DNA from: Ptiloglossa arizonensis
Lineage: Eukaryota > Arthropoda > Insecta > Hymenoptera > Colletidae
NCBI RefSeq assembly: GCF_051014685.1
Contig: NC_135053.1
Span: 3,286,001-3,350,000 of the forward strand
Length of the DNA stretch: 64,000 bases
Direction of reading: 5' to 3'
The notes under the pieces are model-generated. The model did no database searches, was not told the DNA's origin, and was given only the letters and a program-made list of their open reading frames with translations. The translations under genes were made by a program, and so were the position numbers. Each line of letters begins with the position of its first letter. Within the stretch, counting starts at the first letter, position 1. Of this stretch, positions 23,536 through 34,110 are shown piece by piece.

Positions 23536-26500
23536 GTAAGAAACGCTTGAGAAACTCATAATTTTCGCAGTTCTGATGCTCGAAACGAATAACTAGAACG
23601 GCCTAGGGGAAAAGTACGCATACCGTTGTAATCGGGCGAGTTTCTACTTACAGATGCAACAGAAATTTTGCGGATTGGTCAATCCGTTCGCGAGATATGG
23701 CAGTTTGGAGGTAAGAAACGCTTGAGAAACTCATAATTTTCGCAGTTCTGATGCTCGAAACGAATAACTAGAACGGCCTAGGGGAAAAGTACGGATACCG
23801 TTGTAATCGGGCGAGTTTCTACTTACAGATGCAAGAGAAATTTTGCGGATTGGTCAATCCGTTCGCGAGATATGGCAGTTTGGGTGTAACAAACGCTTGA
23901 GAAACTCAAAATTTTCGCAGTTCTGATGCTCGAAACGAATAACTAGAACGGCCTAGGGGAAAAGTACGCATACCGTTGTAAATGGGCGGGTTTCTACTTT
24001 CAGATGCAACAGAAATTTTGCAGATTGGTCAATCCGTTCGCGACATATGGCAGTTTGGAGGTAAGAAACGCTTGAGAAACTCAAAATATTCGCAGTTCTG
24101 ATGCTCGAAACGAATAATTAGAACGGCCTAGGGGAAAAGTACGCATACCGTTGTAATCGGGCGAGTTTCTACTTTCAGATGCAACGGAAATTTTGCGGAT
24201 TGTTCAATCCGTTCGCGAGGTATGGCAGTTTGGAGGTAAGAATCGCTTGAGAAACTCAAAATTTTCGCAGTTCTGATGCTCGAAACGAATAACTAGAACG
24301 GCCTAGGGGAAAAGTACGCATACCGTTGTAATCGGGCGAGTTTCTACTTTCAGATGCAATGGAAATTTTGCTGATTGGTCAATCCGTTCGCGAGATATGG
24401 CAGTTTGGAGGTAAGAATCGCTTGCGAAACTCAAAATTTTCGCAGTTCTGATGCTCGAAACGAATAACTAGAACGGCCTAGGGGAAAAGTACGCATACCG
24501 TTGTAATCGGGCGAGTTTCTACTTACAGATGCAAGAGAAATTTTGCGGATTGGTCAATCCGTTCGCGAGATATGGCAGTTTGGGTGTAACAAACGCTTGA
24601 GAAACTCAAAATTTTCGCAGTTCTGATGCTCGAAACGAATAACTAGAACGGCCTTGGGGAAAAGTACGCACACCGTTGTAAATGGGCGGGTTTCTACTTT
24701 CAGATGCAACAGAAATTTTGCAGATTGGTCAATCCGTTCGCGACATATGGCAGTTTGGAGATAAGAAACCCTTGAGAAACTCATAATTTTCGCAGTTCTG
24801 ATGCTCGAAACGAATAACTAGAACGGCCTAGGGGAAAAGTACGCATACCGTTGTAATCGGGCGAGTTTCTACTTTCAGATGCAATGGAAATTTTGCGGAT
24901 TGGTCAATCCGTTCGCGAGATATGGCAGTTTGGCGGTAAGAATCGCATGCGAAACTCAAAATTTTCGCAGTTCTGATGCTCGAAACGAATAACTAGAACG
25001 GCCTAGGGGAAAAGTACGGATACCGTTGTAATCGGGCGAGTTTCTACTTACAGATGCAACAGAAATTTTGCGGATTGGTCAATCCGTTCGCGAGATATGG
25101 CAGTTTGGAGGTAAGAAACGCTTGAGATACTCATAATTTTCGCAGTTTTGATGCTCGAAACGAATAACTAGAACGGCCTAGGGGAAAAGTACGCATACCG
25201 TTGTAATCGGGCGAGTTTCTACTTTCAGATGCAATGGAAATTTTGCTGATTGGTCAATCCGTTCGCGAGATATGGCAGTTTGGAGGTAAGAATCGCTTGC
25301 GAAACTCAAAATTTTCGCAGTTCTGATGCTCGAAACGAATAACTAGAACGGCCTAGGGGAAATGTACGCATACCGTTGTAATCGGGCGAGTTTCTACTTA
25401 CAGATGCAACAGAAATTTTGCGGATTGGTCAATCCGTTCGCGAGATATGGCAGTTTGGGTGTAAGAAACGCTTGAGAAACTCAAAATTTTCGCAGTTCTG
25501 ATGCTCGAAACGAATAACTAGAACGGCCTAGGGGAAAAGTACGCATACCGTTGTAAATGGGCGGGTTTCTACTTTCCGATGCAACAGAAATTTTGCGGAT
25601 TGGTCAATCCGTTCGCGACATATGGCAGTTTGGAGGTAAGAAACCCTTGAGAAACTCAAAATTTTCGCAGTTCTGATGCTCGAAACGAATAACTAGAACG
25701 GCCTAGGGGAAAAATACGCATACCGTTGTAAATGGGCGGGTTTGTACTTTCAGATGCAACAGAAATTTTGCGGATTGGTCAATCAGTTCGCGAGATATGG
25801 AAGTTTGGAGGTAAGAAACGCTTGAGAAACTCATAATTTTCGCAGTTCTGATGCTCGAAACGAATAACTAGAACGGCCTAGGGGAAAAGTACGCATACCG
25901 TTGTAATCGGGCGAGTTTCTACTTTCAGATGCAATGGAAATTTTGCGGATTGGTCAATCCGTTCGCGAGATATGGCAGTTTGGAGGTAAGAATCACTTGC
26001 GAAACTCAAAATTTTCGCAGTTCTGATGCTCGAAACGAATAACTAGAACGGCCTAGGGGAAAAGTACGCATACCGTTGTAATCGGGCGAGTTTCTACTTA
26101 CAGATGCAACAGAAATTTTGCGGATTGGTCAATCCGTTCGCGAGATATGGCAGTTTGGAGGTAAGAAACGCTTGAGAAACTCATAATTTTCGCAGTTCTG
26201 ATGCTCGAAACGAATAACTAGAACGGCCTAGGGGAAAAGTACGCATACCGTTGTAATCGGGCGAGTTTCTACTTTCAGATGCAATGGAAATTTTGCGGAT
26301 TGGTCAATCCGTTCGCGAGATATGGCAGTTTGGAGGTAAGAATCGCTTGCGAAACTCAAAATTTTCGCAGTTCTGATGCTCGAAACGAATAACTAGAACG
26401 GCCTAGGGGAAAAGTACGGATACCGTTGTAATCGGGCGAGTTTCTACTTACAGATGCAACAGAAATTTTGCGGATTGGTCAATCCGTTCGCGAGATATGG

Positions 26501-29420
26501 CAGTTTGGAGGTAAGAAACGCTTGAGATACTCATAATTTTCGCAGTTTTGATGCTCGAAACGAATAACTAGAACGGCCTAGGGGAAAAGTACGCATACCG
26601 TTGTAATCGGGCGAGTTTCTACTTTCAGATGCAACAGAAATTCTGCGGATTGGTCAATCCGTTCGCGAGATATGGCAGTTTGGAGGTAAGAAACGGTTGA
26701 GAAACTCATAATTTTCGCAGTTCTGATGCTCGAAACGAATAACTAGAACGGCCTAGGGGAAAAGTACGCATACCGTTGTAATCGGGCGAGTTTCTACTTT
26801 CAGATGCAACAGAAATTCTGCGGATTGGTCAATCCGTTCGCGAGATATGGCAGTTTGGAGGTAAGAAACGGTTGAGAAACTCATAATTTTCGCAGTTCTG
26901 ATGCTCGAAACGAATAACTAGAACGGCCTAGGGGAAAAGTACGCATACCGTTGTAATCGGGCGAGTTTCTACTTTCAGATGCAATGGAAATTTTGCTGAT
27001 TGGTCAATCCGTTCGCGAGATATGGCAGTTTGGAGGTAAGAATCGCTTGCGAAACTCAAAATTTTCGCAGTTCTGATGCTCGAAACGAATAACTAGAACG
27101 GCCTAGGGGAAAAGTACGCATACCGTTGTAATCGGGCGAGTTTCTACTTACAGATGCAACAGAAATTTTGCGGATTGGTCAATCCGTTCGCGAGATATGG
27201 CAGTTTGGGTGTAAGAAACGCTTGAGAAACTCAAAATTTTCGCAATTCTGATGCTCGAAACGAATAACTAGAACGGCCTAGGGGAAAAGTACGCATACCG
27301 TTGTAAATGGGCGGGTTTGTACTTTCAGATGCAACAGAAATTTTGCGGATTGGTCAATCAGTTCGCGAGATATGGCAGTTTGGAGGTAAGAAACGCTTGA
27401 GAAACTCATAATTTTCGCAGTTCTGATGCTCGAAACGAATAACTAGAACGGCCTAAGGGAAAAGTACGCATACCATTGTAATCGGGCGAGTTTCTACTTT
27501 CAGATGCAATGGAAATTTTGCGGATTGGTCAATCCGTTCGCGAGATATGGCAGTTTGGAGGTAAGAATCACTTGCGAAACTCAAAATTTTCGCAGTTCTG
27601 ATGCTCGAAACGAATAACTAGAACGGCCTAGGGGAAAAGTACGCATACCGTTGTAAATGGGCGGGTTTCTACTTTCAGATGCAACGGAAATTTTGCGGAT
27701 TGTTCAATCCGTTCGCGAGGTATGGCAGTTTGGAGGTAAGAATCGCTTGAGAAACTCAAAATTTTCGCAGTTCTGATGCTCGAAACGAATAACTATAACG
27801 GCCTAGGGAAAAAGTACGCATACCGTTGTAATCGGGCGAGTTTCTACTTTCAGATGCAACAGAAATTTTGCGGATTGGTCAATCCGTTCGCGAGATATGG
27901 CAGTTTGGAGGTAAGAAACGCTTGAGAAACTCATAATTTTCGCAGTTCTGATGCTCGAAACGAATAATTAGAACGGCCTAGGGGAAAAGTACGCATACCG
28001 TTGTAATCGGGCGAGTTTCTACTTTCAGATGCAATGGAAATTTTGCGGATTGGTCAATCCGTTCGCGAGATATGGCAGTTTGGAGGTAAGAATCGCTTGC
28101 GAAACTCAAAATTTTCGCAGTTCTGATGCTCGAAACGAATATCTAGAACGGCCTAGGGGAAAAGTACGCATACCGTTGTAATCGGGCGAGTTTCTACTTT
28201 CAGATGCAATGGAAACTTTGCGGATTGGTCAATCGGTTCGCGAGATATGGCAGTTTGAATGTAAGAATCGCTTGCGAAACTCAAAATTTTCGCAGTTCTG
28301 ATGCTTGAAACGAATAACTAGAACGGCCTAGGGGAAAAGTACGCATACCGTTGTAATCGGGCGAGTTTCTACTTACAGATGCAATGGAAATTTTGCGGAT
28401 TGGTCAATCCGTTCGCGAGATATGGCAGATTGGAGGTAAGAAACGCTTGAGAAACTCATAATTTTCGCAGTTTTGATGCTCGAAACGAATAACTAGAACG
28501 GCCTAGGGGAAAAGTACGCATACCGTTGTAATCGGGCGAGTTTCTACTTTCAGATGCAATGGAAATTTTGCGGACTGGTCAACCCGTTCGCGAGATATGG
28601 CAGTTTGGAGGTAAGAATCGCTTGCGAAACTCAAAATTTTCGCAGTTCTGATGCTCGAAACGAATAACTAGAACGGCCGAGGGGAAAAGTACGCATACCG
28701 TTGTAATCGGGCGAGTTTCTACTTACAGATGCAACAGAAATTTTGCGGATTGGTCAATCCGTTCGCGAGATATGGCAGTTTGGATGTAAGAAACGCTTGA
28801 GAAATTCAAAATTTTCGCAGTTCTGATGCTTGAAACGAATAACTAGAACGGCCTAGGGGAAAAGTACGCATACCGTTGTAATCGGGCGAGTTTCTACTTT
28901 CAGATGCAATGGAAATTTTGCGGATTGGTCAACCCGTTCGCGAGATATGGCAGTTTGGAGGTAAGAATCGCTTGCGAAACTCAAAATTTTCGCAGTTCTG
29001 ATGCTCGAAACGAATAACTAGAACGGCCGAGGGGAAAAGTACGCATACCGTTGTAATCGGGCGAGTTTCTACTTACAGATGCAACAGAAATTTTGCGGAT
29101 GGGTCAATCCGTTCGCGAGATATGGCAGTTTGGATGTAAGAAACGCTTGAGAAATTCAGAATTTTCGCAGTTCTGATGCTTGAAACGAATAACTAGAACG
29201 GCCTAGGGGAAAAGTACGCATACCGTTGTAATCGGGCGGGTTTGTACTTTCAGATGCAACAGAAATTTTGCGGATTGGTCAATCAGTTCGCGAGATATGG
29301 CAGTTTGGAGGTAAGAAACGCTTGAGAAACTCAAAATATTCGCAGTTCTGATGCTCGAAACGAATAACTAGAACGGCCGAGGGGAAAAGTACGCATCCCG
29401 TTGTAAATGGGCGGGTTTCT

Positions 29421-29425
29421 ATAAT
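29421..29425 (+). other. 5-bp insertion ataat within a monomer
   Basis: The monomer reads gggtttct-ataat-actttcag, where all others read gggtttctactttcag. Phase tracking confirms a +5 shift (the ctagaacgg phase goes from 144 to 149 modulo 175). It lies in the pyrimidine tract before the conserved cag. It is unique in the window. Confidence 0.92.
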
Positions 29426-30109
29426 ACTTTCAGATGCAACAGAAATTTTGCGGATTGGTCAATCCGTTCGCGACATATGGCAGTTTGGAGGTAAGAAACC
29501 CTTGAGAAACTCAAAATTTTCGCAGTTCTGATGCTCGAAACGAATAACTAGAACGGCCTAGGGGAAAAGTACGCATACCGTTGTAAATGGGCGGGTTTGT
29601 ACTTTCAGATGCAACAGAAATTTTGCGGATTGGTCAATCAGTTCGCGAGATATGGCAGTTTGGAGGTAAGAAACGCTTGAGAAACTCAAAATATTCGCAG
29701 TTCTGATGCTCGAAACGAATAACTAGAACGGCCTAGGGGAAAAGTACGCATACCGTTGTAATCGGGCGAGTTTCTACTTTCAGATGCAACGGAAATTTTG
29801 CGAATTGTTCAATCCGTTCGCGAGGTATGGCAGTTTGGAGGTAAGAATCGCTTGAGAATCTCAAAATTTTCGCAGTTCTGATGCTCGAAACGAATAACTA
29901 TAACGGCCTAGGGAAACAGTACGCATACCGTTGTAATCGGGCGAGTTTCTACTTTCAGACGCACAGAAATTTTGCGGATTGGTCAATCCGTTCGCGAGAT
30001 ATGGCAGTTTGGAGGTAAGAAACGCTTGAGAAACTCAAAATTTTCGCAGTTCTGATGCTCGAAACGAATAACTAGAACGGCCTAGGGGAAAAGTACGCAC
30101 ACCGTTGTA

Positions 30110-30117
30110 ATCGTTCT
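30110..30117 (+). other. 7-bp deletion junction within a monomer
   Basis: The sequence taatcg-ttctac replaces the usual taatcg-ggcgagt-ttctac, with the junction between 30113 and 30114. Downstream phase shifts by -7. Together with the +5 insertion about 690 bp upstream it marks this border as a place where errors have been retained. Confidence 0.9.
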
Positions 30118-30235
30118 ACTTTCAGATGCAACAGAAATTTTGCGGATTGGCCAATCCGTTCGCGAGATATGGCAGCTTGGATGTAAGAAACGCTTGAGAA
30201 ACTCAAAATTTTCGCAGTTCTGATGCTCGAAACGA

Positions 30236-31130
30236 ATAACTAGAACGACCTAGGGGAAAAGTACGCATACCGTTACAATCGGGCGTGTTTCTACTCTCAG
30301 ATGCAACCGAAATTTTGCGGATTGGTCAATCGGTTCGCGAGAAATGGCAGTTTGGAGGTAAGAAACGCTTGAGAATCTCAAAATTTTCGCAGTTCTGATG
30401 CTTGAAACGAATAACTAGAACGGCCTAGGGGAAAAGTACGCATACCGTTGTAATCGGGCGAGTTTGTACTTTCAGATGCAACAGAAATATTGCGGATTGG
30501 TCAATCTGTTCGCGAGATGAAGCAGTTTGGATGTAAGAAACGCTTGAGAAACTCAAAATATTCGCAGTTCTGATGCTCGAAACGAATAACTAGGACGGCA
30601 TAGGGGAAAAGTACGCATACCGTTGTAATCGGGCCAGTTTCTACTCTCAGATGCAACAGAAATTTTGCGGATTGGTCAATCGGTTCGCGAGAAATGGCAG
30701 TTTGGATGTAAGAAACGCTTGAGAAACTCAAAATTCTCGCAGTTCTGATGCTCGAAACGAACAACTAGAACGGCCTAGGGGAAATGTACACGTGCCGTTG
30801 TAATCGGGCGAGTTTCTACTTTCAGATGCAACAGAAATTTCGCGGATTGGTCAATCCGTTCGCGAGATATGGCAGATTGGATGTAAGAAACGCTTGAGAA
30901 ACTCAAAATTTTCGCAGTTCTGATGCTCGAAACGAATAACTAGAACGGCCTAGGGGAAAAGTACGCATACCGTTGTAATCGGGCGAGTTTCTACTTTCAG
31001 ATGCAACAGAAATTCTGCGGATTGGTCAATCCGTTCGCGAGATATGGCAGTTTGGGTGTAAGAAACGCTTGAGAAACTCAAAATTTTTGCAGTTCTGATG
31101 CTCGAAACGAATAACTAGAACGGCCTACGG
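30236..31130 (+). repeat. Diverged relic with 21-mer HOR monomer order
   Basis: Successive monomers carry cgacctagg/cgttacaatc with cggttcgcgagaaatgg; then gtttgtac with gatgaagcag and ggatgtaag; then taggacgg with gggccagtttctactctc; then gaaatgtacacgtgcc with aatttcgcgg and cagattgg; then ttgggtgtaag. This order parallels 5753-6450 and then 3822-4180 of the left HOR. Each monomer has extra changes (aaatattgcgg near 30486, gggcgtgtttc near 30291, accgaaatt near 30306). I infer an older copy of the same HOR lineage, separated by about 17 kb from the nearest left copy. Confidence 0.7.
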
Positions 31131-34110
31131 GAAAAGTACACGTGCCGTTGTAATCGGGCGAGTTTCTACTTTCAGATGCAACAGAAATTTTTCGGATTGG
31201 TCAATCCGTTCGCGAGATAAAGCAGTTTGGATGTAAGAAACGCTTGAGAAGCTCAAAATATTCGCAGTTCTGATGCTCGAAACGAATAACTAGAACGGCC
31301 TAGGGGAAAAGTACGCATACCGTTGTAATCGGGCGAGTTTCTAGTTTCAGATGCAACGGAAATTTTGCGGATTGTTCAATCCGTTCGCGAGGTATGGCAG
31401 TTTGGAGGTAAGAATCGCTTGAGAAACTCAAAATTTTCGCAGTTCTGATGCTCGAAACGAATAACTAGAACGGCATAGGGGAAAAGTACACATACGGTTG
31501 TAATCGGGCGAGTTTCTACTTTCAGATGCAACAGAAATTTTGCGGATTGGTCAATCCGTTCGCGAGATATGGCAGTTTGGAAGTAAGAAACGCTTGAGAA
31601 ACTCAACATTTTCACAGTTCTGATGCTCGAAACGAATAACTAGAACGGCCTAGGGGAAAAGTACGCATACCGTTGCAATCGGGCGAGTTTCTGCTCTCAG
31701 ATGCAACAGAAATTTTGCGGAATGGTCAATCGGTTCGCGAGAAATGACAGTTTGGATGTAAGAAACGTTTGAGAAACTCAAAATTTTCGCATTTCTGCTG
31801 CTCGAAACGAATAACTAGAACGGCGTAGGGGAAGAGTATGCATACCGTTGTAGTTGGGCGAGTTTGTACTTTCAGGTGCAACAGAAATTTTGCGGATTGG
31901 TCAATCCGTTCGCGAGATATGGAAGTTTGGAGGTAAGAAACGCTTGAGAAAACCAAAATTTTCGCAGTTCTGATGATCGAAACGAATAACTAGAACGGCC
32001 TACGGGAAAAGTACACATACGGTTGTAATCGGGCGAGTTTCTACTTTCAGATGCAACAGAAATTTTGCGGATTGGTCAATCCGTTCGCGAGATATGGCAG
32101 TTTGAAGTTAAGAAACGCTTGAGAATCTCAAAATTTTCAAAGTTCTGATGCTCGAAACGAATAACTAGAACGGCCTAGGGGAAAAGTACGCATACCGTTG
32201 TAATCGGGCGAGTTTCTACTTTCAGGTGCAACAGAAATTTTGCGGATTCGCCACTCCGTTCGCGAGATATGGCAGTTTGGAGGTAAGAAACGATTGAGAA
32301 ACTCAAAATTTTCGCAGTTCTGATGCTCGAAACGAATAACTAGAACGGCGTAGGGGAAGAGTACGCATACCGTTGTAATCGGGCGGGTTTCTACTTTCAG
32401 ATGCAACAGAAATTTTGCGGATTGGTCAATCCGTTCGCGAGATATGGCAGATTGGATGTAAGAAACGCTTGAGAAACTCAAAATTTTCGCAGTTCTGATG
32501 CTCGAAACGAATAACTAGAACGGCTTAGGGGAAAAGAACGCATACCGTTGTAATCGGGCGAGTTTGTACTTTCAGGTGTAACAGAAATTTTGCGGATTGG
32601 TCAACCCGTTCGCGAGATATGGAAGTTTGGAGGTAAGAAACGCCTGAGAAAATCAAAATTTTCGCAGTTCTGATGATCGAAACGAATAACTGGAACGGCC
32701 TAGGGGAAAAGTACGCATACCGTTGTAATCGGGCGAGTTTCTACTTTCAGGTGCAACAGAAATTTTGCGGATTCGCCACTCCGTTCCCGAGATATGGCAG
32801 TTTGGAGGAAAGAAACGCTTGAGTAACTCAAAATTTTCTCAGTTCTGATGCTGGAAACGAATAACTAGAACGGCTTAGGGGAAAAGTACGCATACCGTTG
32901 TAATCGGGCGAGTTTGTACTTTCAGGTGTAACAGAAATTTTGCGGATTGGTCAACCCGTTCGCGAGATATGGAAGTTTGGAGGTAAGAAACGCCTGAGAA
33001 AATCAAAATTTTCGCAGTTCTGATGATCGAAACGAATAACTAGAACGGCCTAGGGGAAAAGTACGCATACCGTTGTAATCGGGCGAGTTTCTACTTTCAG
33101 GTGTAACAGAAATTTTGCGGATTCGCCACTCCGTTCCCGAGATATGGCAGTTTGGAGGAAAGAAACGCTTGAGTAACTCAAAATTTTCTCAGTTCTGATG
33201 CTGGAAACGAATAACTAGAACGGCCTAGGGGAAAAGTACGCACACCGTTGTGATCGGGCGAGTTTCGACTCTCAGATGCAACAGAAATTTTGCGGATTGG
33301 TCGATCGGTTCGCGAGAAATGGCAGTTTGGAGGTAAGGAATCCTTGAGAAACTCAAAATTTTCGCAGTTCTGATGCTCGAAACGAATAACTAGAACGGCC
33401 TAGGGGAAAAGTACGCATACCGTTGTAATCGGGCGGGTTTCTACTCTCAGATGCAACAGAAATTTTGCGAATTGGTCAATCCGTTCGCGAGATATGGTAG
33501 TTTGGATGTAAGAAACGCTCGAGAAACTCAAAATTTTCGCAGTACTGATGCTCGAAACGAATAAATAGAAGGGCCTAGGGGAAGAGTACGCATACCGTTG
33601 TAATCGGGCGGGTTTCTACTTTCAGATGCAACAGAAATTTTGCGGATTCGCCACTCCGTTCGCGAGATATGGCAGTTTGGAGGAAAGAAACGCTTGTGTA
33701 ACTCAAAATTTTCGCAGTTCTGATGCTCGAAACGAATAACTAGAACGGCCTAGGGGAAAAGTACGCACACCGTTGTAATCGGGCGAGTTTCTACTCTCAG
33801 ATGCAACAGAAATTTTGCGGATTGGTCAATCGGTTCGCGAGATATGGCAGTTTGGAGGTAAGAAACGCTTGAGAAACTCCAAATTTTCGCAGTTCTGATT
33901 CTCGAAACGAATAACTAGAACGGCCTAGGGGAAAAGTACGCATACCTTTGTAATCGGGCGAGCTTCTACTTTCAGATGCAACAGAAATTTTGCGGATTGG
34001 TCAATCCGTTCGCGAGATATGGCAGTTTGGATGTAAGAAACGCTTGAGAAACTCAAACTTTTCGCAGTTCTGATGCTCGAACAGAATAGCTAGAAAGGCC
34101 TAGGGGAAAA

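Larger units (their letters stand above)
23439..23613 (+). repeat. Representative 175-bp monomer
   Basis: Chosen as a reference copy close to the window-wide consensus; it differs mainly by ctcataatt where most copies have ctcaaaatt. In order it contains: the segment gtacgcata (replaced by ctactcata in much of the right half), a CENP-B-box-like element, a pyrimidine-rich tract ending in cag, a 57-nt stop-free segment with a 14-bp dyad and the palindrome tcgcga, a gaggtaag motif, a ttgag..ctca dyad, an aattttcgcag tract, and gaacggcctagggg containing the palindrome cctagg. By eye the most constant segments across the window are ccgttcgcgagatatggcag and gaataactagaacggcctag. The most variable are gtacgcataccg, the caacag/caatgg position, and the ggaggtaagaaacgc region. 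Confidence 0.9.
20461..29400 (+). repeat. Mixed satellite block with gggtgtaag and taaatgggcgg monomers
   Basis: About 51 monomers. Diagnostic variants are ttgctgattgg, tttgggtgtaa(g/c), gtaaatgggcgggtttc, and cggaaattttgcggattgttc with gcgaggtatgg (near 23310, 24185 and 27685, recurring at about 29790 and 31365 in the next block). Sub-periods include a 700-bp tandem pair (listed separately) and an 875-bp (five-monomer) echo between about 23085 and 24300. Regular 175-bp phase is kept over the whole block, with no indel detected from 20.6 to 29.4 kb. No genes or transposons. Confidence 0.82.
29401..34110 (+). repeat. Diverged, indel-rich satellite segment
   Basis: About 27 monomers with more private substitutions than elsewhere, for example gaaatgacag near 31741, gcatttctgctgctcg near 31790, gattcgccactcc near 32247 and 32774, and gatgatcg near 31975 and 32664. 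It also holds the largest indels of the left half (+5 at 29421, -1 near 29961, -7 at 30113). Only short echoes are present: about 32530-32870 resembles about 32880-33220 (350 bp apart, two monomers). I infer an older, less homogenised border zone between the left families and the ctactcata family that starts at about 34.1 kb. Confidence 0.75.

Noticed and set aside
29396..29430. Transposon target-site duplication at the ataat insertion
   Set aside because: There is only a 5-bp insertion with no flanking element. It could be a slippage event or a footprint, but nothing supports a mobile element.
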